DNA of 64,000 nt from Manihot esculenta (Eukaryota; Streptophyta; Magnoliopsida; Malpighiales; Euphorbiaceae), in contig NC_035169.2 in NCBI RefSeq assembly GCF_001659605.2, positions 17,794,263 through 17,858,262 of the forward strand, read 5' to 3'. The notes beneath the pieces were generated by a model. The model worked only from the letters and a program-made list of their open reading frames with translations. It searched no databases and was not told the DNA's origin. A program made the position numbers and the translations under genes. Every line of letters begins with the position of its first letter. Within the stretch, counting starts at the first letter, position 1. Positions 12,493-22,546 of the stretch are shown piece by piece.

Positions 12493-13866
12493 TCAAAACA
12501 TATGGAAGTGAAAAGTACCTGTCACCGCCATGTCTGATGTGTGAGCCTCCTGCTGTGTCAAAGCGAAGATCCGTGCTGGCACTGATGGACCTTCACTTGG
12601 GGAACCTGTGGAAGAAGGAGTGATCCCGCTCCCTCTGCCTCTGCCCTGCGCCATGGCTAGAGCTCCTGGCTGAGCCACTCTGTCTGAGGCTGTCTGATGG
12701 GACTGTGTTATCAAAGTCGCGGTGGAACACTCACGTGCTATGTGTCCCTCCTGTCCACACCTGAAACATGCTGTTGTCCCTACTAGACAAACTCCCTTAT
12801 GCATCCTACCGCACCTCGTACATCTAGAACTTTTCCAACCAGAACTCAAGCCATCGTTAAAACCCATACTAGACTTGAATCTATTCCAGAACTCTTTTTT
12901 CTTTGGCCCTTTCAGGCCTCTAACTTTCTTTTTACTCTTTGCAGCAGTCTCACCCAAAGGAAAACTATCCATATTCTCTGGGTAACTGTCTATACTCATG
13001 TTTTCTGTCTGCCTTATCTGCTCCAATTCACTCGCCTTACGCTCACTTGATCCATCTGGAAATGCCCATCCTGCAAACTCTGTAGCAAACTGCTCCCAGG
13101 ATAAGCTTTCTACCCTCGGGTCCACATACTGGTTGAACCATTCCCTTGCCTTCTCACATTTCAATGTGAACCCTGCCATTTGAATGGCTCTACTCTCTCT
13201 GGCTCCCAACTCATCAGATATCATCTTTACTATTCTAAGATACTCAAAAGGGTCATCACCCGTCTCAAACTTGGGAACATCTAACCTCAAATAGTCTGTC
13301 ATCTGTACCATACCTCCTCCAGATGAACTAGGCTTAGGTGTTTGGACAACTGGGGTTACTGGTGGTGGAGGAGGTGCAATATTCCCTGAGGTAGGGTTTG
13401 CTAAACTTGGATAACCAAAGAAGGGTGGGAACATGGTATTCTGTGGATATGGCGGGTAAAAGGGAGGATAGGGCATAAAGGTGGGATATGGGTTATAACT
13501 AGGGAAACCCACTGTACCACCCATCGGATACCCTGACCCCCACGGGTAGGGCGGATACTGAGGTGGAATAAATCTCGAGGCCTGAGTGCCTCCTTGGAAC
13601 TCACCCATACCTGCTCCTAACATACTCATGCCCAAACTACCATCTCTTCTCTGTTCATCCTCCTCTACTTCCCTCATATCCGTTGACATACCACCCTGAG
13701 CTACTCCCCTTCTACTTTCGTCAAAAGACCTTCTAGGGTCCCTTGATGTACCTTCTCTGCTTAATCTACCTGACGTTGTCCTTTGCAGAACAGGGAGATA
13801 GGTATCCATACCCTCATTCTCTGGCGGAGCTCCAGTCAATCTAGCAGATCGACGAGTTCCTCTCAT
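12493..13866 (-). CDS. Gag of element B, open through the zinc knuckle
   Basis: Open from ATG 13866 (MRGTRRSARLTGAPPE) for about 457 codons without a stop; the frame extends further 5' but this start is shared with elements A and D. It has a Pro/Tyr-rich region (PPQYPPYPWGSGYPMGG), the capsid-like domain (QMTDYLRLDVPKFETGDDPF), Lys-rich linker and an intact CCHC knuckle CFRCGQEGHIAREC. A second Cys pair (CTRCGRMHKGVC) precedes the knuckle. Part of the region after EQIRQTENMSIDSY seems shortened relative to element D: the DKFLELLPF segment is replaced. It runs into degenerate protease at its C-terminus. It is the only retroelement frame in the window fully enclosed here and free of stops. Confidence 0.85.
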   Translation of the reverse strand: MRGTRRSARLTGAPPENEGMDTYLPVLQRTTSGRLSREGTSRDPRRSFDESRRGVAQGGMSTDMREVEEDEQRRDGSLGMSMLGAGMGEFQGGTQASRFIPPQYPPYPWGSGYPMGGTVGFPSYNPYPTFMPYPPFYPPYPQNTMFPPFFGYPSLANPTSGNIAPPPPPVTPVVQTPKPSSSGGGMVQMTDYLRLDVPKFETGDDPFEYLRIVKMISDELGARESRAIQMAGFTLKCEKAREWFNQYVDPRVESLSWEQFATEFAGWAFPDGSSERKASELEQIRQTENMSIDSYPENMDSFPLGETAAKSKKKVRGLKGPKKKEFWNRFKSSMGFNDGLSSGWKSSRCTRCGRMHKGVCLVGTTACFRCGQEGHIARECSTATLITQSHQTASDRVAQPGALAMAQGRGRGSGITPSSTGSPSEGPSVPARIFALTQQEAHTSDMAVTGTFHFHMF

Positions 13867-14144
13867 CCTGTGTCTGAAAAGCACAACATCACACAAAACA
13901 TCAAATGATCCATGTGAGAACACATGAATCCACAACACATATAGAAAACATATCAATAATGCACATGTATCTCATCATGGCATTCCACATCAACATGCAA
14001 GACAAAACTCCACATTCTATCCTATTGGACATGATTTTACTTATTGTGCTTACCCTCCTACACAAGACAACACCTCTTTCTGATGTGAGCTATCTCTATT
14101 TCTTGAGCATCTTTACTCAACACATCGTACTCTTGAGGCCCTAT

Positions 14145-14156
14145 GCTCTGATACCA
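14145..14156 (-). other. Primer-binding site of element B
   Basis: On the minus strand TGGTATCAGAGC, complementary to the 3' end of plant initiator methionine tRNA, three bases inside the 5' LTR. This is the usual primer for Tekay and many plant LTR elements. Confidence 0.92.
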
Positions 14157-14159
14157 ATC

Positions 14160-16542
14160 TGTAACGACCCGGAAACCGATACCCCTCTGTAACGGTCTGA
14201 ACCATCACTGGCACTAGGATCCAGATTGGCTTAAGGCCGCCGGGACCCGTAGCAAGCCAACTATACTCTCTGTGTACCTGATAAATCCCATACATGATTA
14301 AACATAATCAACAATCCTGTAAAACTGCCAGGCTTAATTACTGCTACTCAGATATGCCAATCTGAAACGGCCCTCAGGGCCTATACCAGTGACTACAAAC
14401 TCCTGTGGGTCAAGGGATAGAAACCCTTTGTAAGCCTGTAACACAATCCACTAGTATCTCATCAAAGCCATACATTAAGCCTGATTCACACATTTCTCAT
14501 CAAGAAACGTAAAACAGGATTCATGTACAAAGAGATAGATCATACACCACACTAAGGTAAAACAAACACTAGGGTAAAGCACAATTCTATCCAGTCTATG
14601 ACAGTACATATCTATACATTACATTACAACTATCTTTTAATTACATCATGTCCACTATGCTATTACAACATACATTCATGCATATCTTTCTTTACTCTTG
14701 CTGACTTTGATTTCCCGTAGCTATCTCAGAACCTGCAAAACTGGGGTTAAGGGAGTGGGATGAGCTCTATAGCCCAGTGAGTAGGAACAATAAAACAGTT
14801 CATTAATTACATGCTTTCATGAAGTGCATCACATCACAAACATATCATCTCAAGGATGAACTTGTCACCACTAGCCCTACTACATGTCATAATATGTCCT
14901 GCTATGCCAAGGAGACTAGGTCATCACCTAGACTTCTCTTATGTCTCTCATATCATAACATGTCCCACTGTGCCAAGGAGACTAGGTCATCACCTGGACT
15001 TCTCTTATCTGATCTGACAGACTGACTGTCTAACTCATAGTACCAGGAGCGACCTGGACTATCCAGGAGCGACCTGGTATGGCTATCTCATGCCATATCT
15101 CATCTGATCTCATAGTATCTCTACTTATATCAAGGGCTAAGGATCATCCAACATTCATCCATACAAGTATCATCTTATGCAATGCATCATATTCGTGGAT
15201 TCTAATGCAACACAACCTAATACATAACATGGCATTTTTATGATGCATGGATCATGCTAGAAACGTGTCATTTCTCAAGTAAAATATTAGGTTTAGTTCC
15301 ACTCACCTGTAGCCACTGCTTGGCTAACTCTGGGCTACCTCTAACTCTAAAGCAGCTACTACTGCTAAACACCTCGGTTCCTCGGGTCCAACCCTACAAT
15401 GAAGGACTCAAATGAGGTACCAAACATACTCTAACATACCTCTATACATCTCCCTAAAAACCCCTAAAAACACCTCAAAACATGTATGCAAAACAAGCAA
15501 AGGAAGGCTGGACAGGGCACCTTCGGCAGCACCTTCGGCGGCCGAATGTCTCCTCCAGAGACGAAAGTCGGGCATGTTCGGCGGCACCTTCGGCGGCCGA
15601 ACCTCTCCTCCAGAGCCGAAAGTCTAAACTTTCGGGGGCAAGCTCAAGCAGCTTCGACAGCCGAAGCCACCTCCTCAGCATGTTCGGCGGCCGAATCCTC
15701 CTTCGGCGGCCGAACCTGAGTTCATCCAGAACTCAGCTTCGTGCACCAACATGCTTCTCCAACCTCCAAACCCTTAACACATGCAGCCAACCTTTCTAAA
15801 ACATGCATAACTCCTACCACAAGCACATAGGAGCTTAAGACAACTTAAACTCCAACAAACAAACTCATCAAACAAACATAAAGCATAAAGGGTCCATAAA
15901 CCCTAATATGCACAACTTATGCAAACTCATGCAAAACTCCCTTTTTCCTTCATCAAACTCATGTAAAACATCATAAAAACCATGAATCAACACTTACCTC
16001 TTGAAGAACAAAGGCTGGTGTGATCCAAACGTAGAGCTATGGAGGATCTAAGCTCCAAACTTTCCAAAACTTTGCTCAAAGTACAAAACCTTCAAAAACC
16101 ACCATAAAACTTACTAACTTTGAAAGATTAGATGAAAAACCATGAAAACCTTCCAAGGGGAACAAGAACTCACCTCTGTTCGTGAAAAGGAAGCAAATCT
16201 GATCCATTTCACCGACTGAGGACCCTTTATAGGCGACTGACCGCCTCAACTTCGGCGGCCAAACCTGCATGCAAAACCATGCAACGTTCGGCGGCCGAAC
16301 TTGGAGTTTCGGGGGCCGAATCTAGGGCACTTTCGGCGGCCGAACTTTACTTTCGGCGGCCGAACCCACACTTTGTTCCCTTGGTCTTTTCTCTTCAAAA
16401 CTCAATCCTATTCCATTCTAAACCTTTAAAACACTTGAAAATATTTTAGAAAACCTTTCTCTTACCCTTCTAGAAACCTCTGACATCCTCGATTTCCACC
16501 GGACAGTAAGAATTCTGATGTCTGATCTAGCCAGGTATTACA
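14160..16542 (-). mobile_element. 5' LTR of element B
   Basis: 2383 bp, with the same termini as the 3' LTR. It contains two extra palindrome-bearing blocks relative to its partner, near 15685-15715 and 16297-16345. The TATA box lies at about 16223-16232 on the minus strand. The pair is otherwise near identical, and most differences noted are C/T or G/A transitions. Confidence 0.93.
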
Positions 16543-18071
16543 GAGAGCTTTGCATAGTTGTGATGAGCTTTGGGCTAAATGTTTGTTTAAGAAATATGCT
16601 GCTGGTAGAGCTTCATGGGATATGAAGATGAAAAGTGGAGCATCTATGAATTGGAGGGCGATGTGTTTTGGTTTGGAGCTTCTTCGTAAAGGAATCAGTC
16701 ACAATGTGGTTTCTGGGAATGAGATACTCTCTTGGACAGATTCATGGCTGTCTATAGGACATTTCATTGAGTTTGCTTTGGTGCTTACTTCCCATTTGAG
16801 TCTATCAGACAAGATTCGCAACTACTGGATTGAAGGTGTAGGATGGAATTGAGATGTCTTTAGGGAAGTTCTTCCCCAAAATATTTTGAGCTTCTTACAA
16901 CCGTTAACTCTATCTAATGGTGTTGAGGATGCTGATGGCGTGATTTGGAGCAGAAACTCATCGGGTAGGTATTCTATTAAATCACGATATAAAGTTCTTT
17001 TAAATCCTAATGGGAAAGACCATCAGCAATTTTGGAAATGGATATGGAAGGCTAGAGGAACACAGCGGGTTAGAATGTTTATATGGGAGGTTGCATATGG
17101 AAAAAATCATGTGTAACATAGAGAGAAAGAAGAGAGATTTCACTAATTTTGATGGTTGTGGCTTATGCTCTTCTACACTGGAAACGATCTTCCATGCTTT
17201 AAGAGATTGCCCTTTGGCAATGCAATTGTGGAATCAGCTTGGTGCTGAACAAATTGAGAATAATTTCTTTCATACCAATGATGTATTTAGGTGGCTGGCC
17301 TCTAATTTATAGAGTATTGATGCTTAGATCAATGGTGTTTCTTGGGATATTGTGTTTGCTGTCGGTCTATGGTGGCTATGGAAATGGCAAAATTCCTTTG
17401 TCTTTGATCGTAATTCTCATCACTCTGAGCTCTCATCGGATTTTATTTTGAAGGAGGCGAAAACGGTTCAGGTGGCATGGCAGAGAGACTCGCTGCACAA
17501 GGATGGGTTGAAGTATTTGTCTTTCATTGCTTGCAACCAGGTGGCTTAGGATGGATAACTGTTAACACAGATGGTAGTGTGAATTCTCGTGGTGGAGGTT
17601 GTGCTGGTGTCTTCAGGGACCATTTCGGTCGCTGGCTTAGCGGTTTTACGCTTGCTTTGGGTAGATGTGATCCTTTGGAAGTGGAGTTGTGGGAGATTTA
17701 CAGTGCTTTAAGGTTGGCTTGGGAAAGAGGTTGGAAGAAGATTGAATTACAATCTGATTATGCAGCTGCTGTGGCTTTAGTTCAAGGACAAGGTCAAGGA
17801 GCTTTCAAAATTGCTAATTTATTAAGGAACATCAATAGCCTTTTACAGCAAAGTTGGGAGGTGGAAGTTAAAAAGATTTTTAGAGAAGCTAATAGTGTTG
17901 TGAATCATTTTGCGAGATTAGCAGTGGCAGGAGAGGCTGAGCTTGTGTGGTTGGATAATCCCGACTGTGAGGCTGGCTTACTGCTAAATGTAGATTGTAT
18001 TGGAGTTGCTTGGCTTAGATTAATTTAATTGGGATCTCTCCCTCCTATATATAAAAAATATATATATATAG
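16543..18071 (+). pseudogene. LINE (L1-type), right half: RT end, zinc finger, RNase H
   Basis: It continues the LINE after element B. First the RT C-terminal region (WAKCLFKKYAAGRASWDMK, WRAMCFGLELLRKGI, ILSWTDSWLS). Then a zf-RVT type region, readable in a second frame: CNIERKKRDF, CGLCSSTLETIFHALRDCP. Finally a type I RNase H domain (17550-17960): WITVNTDGSVNSRGGGCAGV, LELWEIYSALRLAWERG, LQSDYAAAV. Plant L1 elements commonly carry this C-terminal RNase H. Frameshifts occur near 17095 and 17460 and stops near 16850 and 17310. The element ends in an AT-rich tail at about 18045-18071. Confidence 0.85.
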
Positions 18072-20030
18072 TCTCAACAGATGTAGTCTTTTCTGAGCAA
18101 GTTCCTTTTTATCCTATTGCACAAACCTCTCCTGATCAAGAAGAGGATGATGAGTGGCTCATCTATAGAATCATATTTGATGGTGGAACCTCTTCGAGTA
18201 TGCCTTCTACTGTACAATTTGATGGTAATATTCCTCCTAATACTCAGCCTCCTGTTAAATCGTCAGTTGTTCAAGTTTACTCTCGGAGACCAGTACCTAA
18301 AGATATATGCCCTGCACCAGAATCTTCTTCACCATCAGATCCACCACTGATTGACCTTGACCTCCCTATTAGTCTTTGTAAAGGTAAACGACAGTGTAAA
18401 TCTATACATTCTATTGCTAACTTTCTGTTTTATGATCACCTGTCTCCTTCTTCTACCTCCTTAATAGTCTCTCTAGATTCCATTTCTTTGCCTAAGACAG
18501 TTAAAAAGGTCCTGGCTCATTCTAGATAGCGTGATGTAATGTTTGAGGAGATCAAGACTCTAGATGAAAATCATACTTGGAAACTAGTTGATTTACCTCT
18601 GGCAAGAAGGTTGTGGGCTGTAAATGGGTTTTTGCCATCAAAGTCAATCCAAATGGCTCCATAACGAGGCTTAAGGCTCGTCTTGTCGCCAAAGGTTATG
18701 CCCAAACCATGGCGTTGACTATTCTGACACTTTTTCTCCTGTGGCAAAAATGACCTCAGTTTGCTTGTTCATTTCCCTAGTTGCTTCTCAGTATTGGCCT
18801 TTACACCAATTAGATATCAAGAATGCATTTTTACATGGTGACCTTCAAGAGGAGGAGGTGTATATGGTGCAACCACTAGGGTTTGTTGCTTAGGGGGAGT
18901 ATGGAAAAGTATGCTATTTGAAGAAATCTTTGTATGGTTTGAAGCAGAGTTCTCGTGCATGGTTTGGCAAATTCAATGAAGTTGTTCAAAAATTTGGGTT
19001 GAAAAAAAGCAAGTATGACTATTCAATCTTCTATAGAAATTCAGATACTGGTATTATTCTCCTTATTGTATATGTTGATGATATTGTCATTACAGGGAAT
19101 GATAGTACATGGATCTCTTCTCTCAAAAACTACTTGCATGTGAGTTTTCATACCAAAGACTTGGATCAGTTTAAGTATTTTTTAGGAGTCGAAATCTTGA
19201 GGAGTAAAAAGAAAATTTTCCTGTTTCAAAATAAGTATGTCATTGACTTACTTGCAGAAACTGAGAAGATGGGAGCTAAACCATGTAGCACACCAATGAT
19301 TTTTAATATATGTCTTACAAAAGATGACGGAGACACTTATGATGATCTAGAGAGGTACAGAAGGTTGGTTGGAAAGCTTAACTATCTTATGGTGATGACT
19401 CGGCCATATATTGTTTTTGCAGTAAGCATTATAAACCATTTCATGTCTGCACCTACGGTGAAACATTGAGCCACTTTAGAACAAATTCTATGTTATCTAA
19501 AAGGGACTCCTGGACTCGGTATACTCTACAAAGATCATAGACATACTGCACTTGAGTGTTTTTCTGATGCTGATTGCGCGAGATCCAAAAGTGATAGAAG
19601 ATCGACTACAGGCTATTTTGTATTTGTTGGAGGAAATCTAGTGTCTTGAAAAAGTAAGAAGCAAAATGTGGTGTCTAAATCTATTGCCGAGTCAGAATAC
19701 AGGGTCATGACTCAATCTACTTGTGCGATTCTATGGATAAAGCATCTGCTGAAGGAAATTGGTATGGATGTTGTGTCGCTTGAGAAACATTAGTGTGATA
19801 ATCAGACTGCTCTTCACATTGCTTCCAATCCAGTATACCATGAACGGACTAAGCATATTGAAGTTGATTGTCATTTCATCTGTGAGAAGATTCAAAAAAA
19901 TTTAATCTCCACCAGTTATGTGAAGATAGGAGAGCAACTGGATGATCTACTCACCAAAGTTTTAAATGGGTCTCGAATAGAATATCTTTCTAACAAGTTG
20001 GGCATGATAAATATCTATAATCCAACTTGA
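18072..20030 (+). pseudogene. Copia RT and RNase H pseudogene
   Basis: 18072-18529 reads as the integrase-RT linker (VYSRRPVPKD, SSPSDPPLIDLDLPISL, LDSISLPKTVKK). RT continues after a stop (RDVMFEEIKTLDENHTW) with a frameshift near 18600-18720, then [11 protein letters not shown] and [18 protein letters not shown], where one extra Glu appears. The main open piece 18918-19469 has the catalytic YVDD box, FLGVEILRSKK and DLERYRRLVGKLNYL. RNase H follows after a stop: [53 protein letters not shown]. In-frame stops are at about 18529, 18892, 19469, 19650 and 19795. Confidence 0.88.
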
Positions 20031-20037
20031 GGGGGCA

Positions 20038-20175
20038 TGTTAGAGTGTGAACATAATCTGTATATAATTATAGGAGATTATATAATTATAAGCTAATTGA
20101 TTGATAGAAGATTATTAGAAGTTACCTTAATAAAATCTTGTAATCTGTATATATACTCACTTCAATAAAAAAATA
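20038..20175 (+). mobile_element. 3' LTR remnant of the copia element
   Basis: A copia-style polypurine tract (ACTTGAGGGGGCA) is followed immediately by TGTTAGAGTGTG, a typical copia LTR start. A TATA-like stretch (TGTATATATACTC) lies near 20147. No clear LTR end (..CA with target duplication) is visible, so the right limit is approximate. Confidence 0.6.
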
Positions 20176-21160
20176 TATTAAAATTGTCAAATTATTTTTT
20201 ATCTTATTACAAATTCAAAATTTTAAATTTTAGATAAATTAACTCTTCAGTATAATTTTAGTTAATTTTCAAAATCAAAATTAAATATAAATAATCTAAT
20301 AGTTAATGGAGTAATTCACATCTTTTAATTAGTTGTAAATTTTATTTTACACTAATAATTATAAATATTTTATAGTAAATATATTTAATTTAAAATAACA
20401 ATATATAAAATATTTAAAAATAATATATTTATTATAAAATTTTCATAATTATTAATGAAAAATAAAAATTTTCTATTGTTAAAGCTGACTCCATAATATA
20501 TAGTTAGATTACTATTCTCTTTATAATTAAATATATCATTTAAGAATGAGTTAATATTATTTATATATATATATAATTAATTTATATTTAAAAAATAATA
20601 AAATATTACATTTCACATTCCATTTACACTCAAATATAAAAGTCTAGTGAATTAACTAAAATTTAAACTAATTAAAATTTTAAAGTGTGAATTAAAACAT
20701 AAAATAATATAAATATTAAACTTTTTCAATTATTTAATCATTAATTTATATAAAAAATAATAATAATAATATACATGGCATCCAACTAGACTAAATCAAT
20801 TAAATTATCAAATTTTCACATAAACTATTAAATTTATAAATTTATAAATTGACTAAAATTGCATTAAAATATAAAAGTTTGACCAATTACATTAAAAATA
20901 AAAAATTTAAATTAAAATAAAAATATGTGGCTTTTTAGATCAATTGACCTAAAAATAACTATTTTAGTTATAATATTGATTATTCTTATATAATAAAATT
21001 ATATACATACATAAAAAATAAAATTTATTTTATTAATAATCATATTTTTAAATTTTTTATATACTATATAATAAATTATTAATATATTTTAATAATTAGT
21101 AAATTATATAATATATATACCTTGTTCATCATTTAGACATAATTTATTATACACTTTAGA
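20176..21160. other. AT-rich intergenic DNA
   Basis: Very AT-rich sequence with short A/T tracts and no open frame of note. I see no coding, RNA or transposon signal that I can support. Confidence 0.6.
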
Positions 21161-21362
21161 TATAAAACAGCTAAATTAAACATGCCTTAAAAAAAAGGGT
21201 CATGTTATATGCTGTCACTATTTTTTTTCTTGTATTATACACTTCAGATATCAGTCTTCAACCATCAGCACTAATTATTCGTTATCAATTCTATAAAACA
21301 GCTAAATTAAACATACCTTAAAAAAAAAAATGGTCACTTTATATGCTGTCACCAATTTTTTT
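21161..21362 (+). repeat. Imperfect direct repeat, about 70 bp, spaced 131 bp
   Basis: The block ATAAAACAGCTAAATTAAAC followed by CCTTAAAAAAAA and ATATGCTGTCAC and a T run occurs at 21161-21230 and again at 21292-21362. Differences are mainly homopolymer length. It could be a tandem duplication of a 131-bp unit. Confidence 0.8.
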
Positions 21363-22034
21363 TTTTCTCAAAGGCGATTTTCAGTTCTTTCGCTCTCAAC
21401 ATGGCGGTTCAAGATCCCATACGAGTTACTAGGTCAAATGGTCTCGTAATGATTTAGTTTATTTTTTTCTTAAATTATTTAAAGATTTTAATCCTTTATC
21501 CTCCCTCTTTCTTTTACTTTCAGATTTGAAGGGTTTAAGCTCTTTTCTTCTTATCCTTTCTTTGTTAATTTAAAATGTTTTATTAATTTAATGTTTATAA
21601 TCTTTCTTTTTTTCAATTCCTTAACAAGGTTGAAGGTAGATGTATTCAGCTTTTAATTTACCTATCAATTGCATTTTCCTTTATTTCAAGTGATATGGAT
21701 TTTAATTTAAGTTCAATTAAGCTCTCATGCATTATTTAGAAGGCAACATTCAACTACTCCATAGAATAGAAGAATGATCTGAGAGGTAAACAATGAGAAA
21801 TGGAATACATGGCAATAAACCTATGCCTGTCGGCTGCGTATGAGACATTTCTCTTCCAAGCAAGAGAAATCATTCGATCTTTTCATACTGTGCGTTTGCT
21901 CCGCGCGCGCACAAAAGAAAAAGGGAGAAAAATGTCTGCGTCAAGAGGGAGGGCTCACGCAAGAAAGAGAAATAAGAAATTATAATCTATTGATTTGGAT
22001 GTCATTGCGTAAGGTGTGTACTTACAAGGTGATG
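21363..22034. other. Intergenic DNA downstream of UPL5
   Basis: It holds a short open stretch starting ATGGCGGTTCAAGATCCC at 21402 that ends after about 17 codons, and a 61-codon frame at 21800. Neither resembles a known protein. T-rich and AT-rich elsewhere. No gene is called. Confidence 0.5.
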
Positions 22035-22282
22035 AAAAGCAGCTGGTTTTGCTAGATTCCATAGAAGCAGGGAAATTTTATTCCTTCTTGCCTCCATTAT
22101 TTACGCTATACCTATATAAACATTGGCAAAAAAAGAGCAATGACATCAAAACCTTTTAAAAAGGTGCACAAATAACTAAAACACCTCCTTACAGTCTTAA
22201 GAAAACCAATGACATGATCCTATCTGTACAACCGAGTTCAAATTTTTCTATGTGCAATTTAAAACCCTTTTTGTGCCTTGTG
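22035..22282 (-). other. UPL5: Likely UPL5 3' untranslated region
   Basis: Non-coding sequence after the stop. A canonical AATAAA polyadenylation signal on the minus strand lies at 22077-22082, about 200 bp past the stop codon. The exact cleavage site cannot be seen. Confidence 0.5.
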
Positions 22283-22546
22283 TCACCAAGTACCAAAGCT
22301 GCAGCCAACATGTTCTTGGGTGATGACATTTAGCCGATCTTGCATGACAGCCATTGAGGAATAAGGTGGGAAGCACAGCCGATAAAAGCATGTGTGAGAT
22401 GAGGGCAGGCGATCGTGGGGCTCTGACGACTTATAAATGTACAGTCTTGAAGCCAAACCGCGGAAACCTTCAATTGGTAGATACTTCACCGAAGTCCAAA
22501 AGAAGAGAAGAACCTTTCTCTGCTCTGCTGACATTTCTTCAACGAT
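22283..22546 (-). CDS. UPL5: UPL5 exon 3: HECT C-lobe with catalytic cysteine
   Basis: The acceptor is AATAATTTGCAG|ATCGTT. It encodes [19 protein letters not shown] and onward to the C-lobe loop [14 protein letters not shown], where Cys forms the ubiquitin thioester. It ends FGTW then TGA at 22283-22285. Joined to exon 2 it gives FWKIVEEMS, matching the usual HECT pattern FWxxVEE. Confidence 0.95.
   Translation of the reverse strand: MVEEMSAEQRKVLLFFWTSVKYLPIEGFRGLASRLYIYKSSEPHDRLPSSHTCFYRLCFPPYSSMAVMQDRLNVITQEHVGCSFGTW

Larger units (their letters stand above)
7758..16542 (-). mobile_element. Tekay-type element B, complete two-LTR insertion inside the LINE
   Basis: 3' LTR 7758-10075, polypurine tract, internal region 10076-14159, primer-binding site, and 5' LTR 14160-16542. 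LINE flanks carry a 5-bp target duplication with one mismatch (GCGAG 7753-7757, GAGAG 16543-16547). Removing the element and one copy restores the LINE frame (WRALHSCDELW). By eye the LTRs differ at roughly 25-30 positions plus two larger length differences, near 99% identity, so insertion is recent. The internal region keeps a full gag, but pol is eroded and most of integrase is absent. It must have moved with proteins from relatives. Confidence 0.95.
18072..20175 (+). mobile_element. Ty1/copia element, 5'-truncated
   Basis: It begins abruptly after the LINE tail. It contains the integrase-RT linker, RT, RNase H, polypurine tract and start of the 3' LTR. Gag, protease and integrase core are absent. 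Motifs are typical of copia (KKSLYGLKQSSRAWF, LIVYVDDIVITGND). Multiple stops and at least one frameshift show it is dead. Confidence 0.9.

Noticed and set aside
21402..21985. Possible small host gene (ATGGCGGTTCAAGATCCC start; 61-codon frame at 21800)
   Set aside because: Open stretches are short, with no recognisable protein, splice pattern or conservation I can judge, and they would run into the UPL5 3' end.
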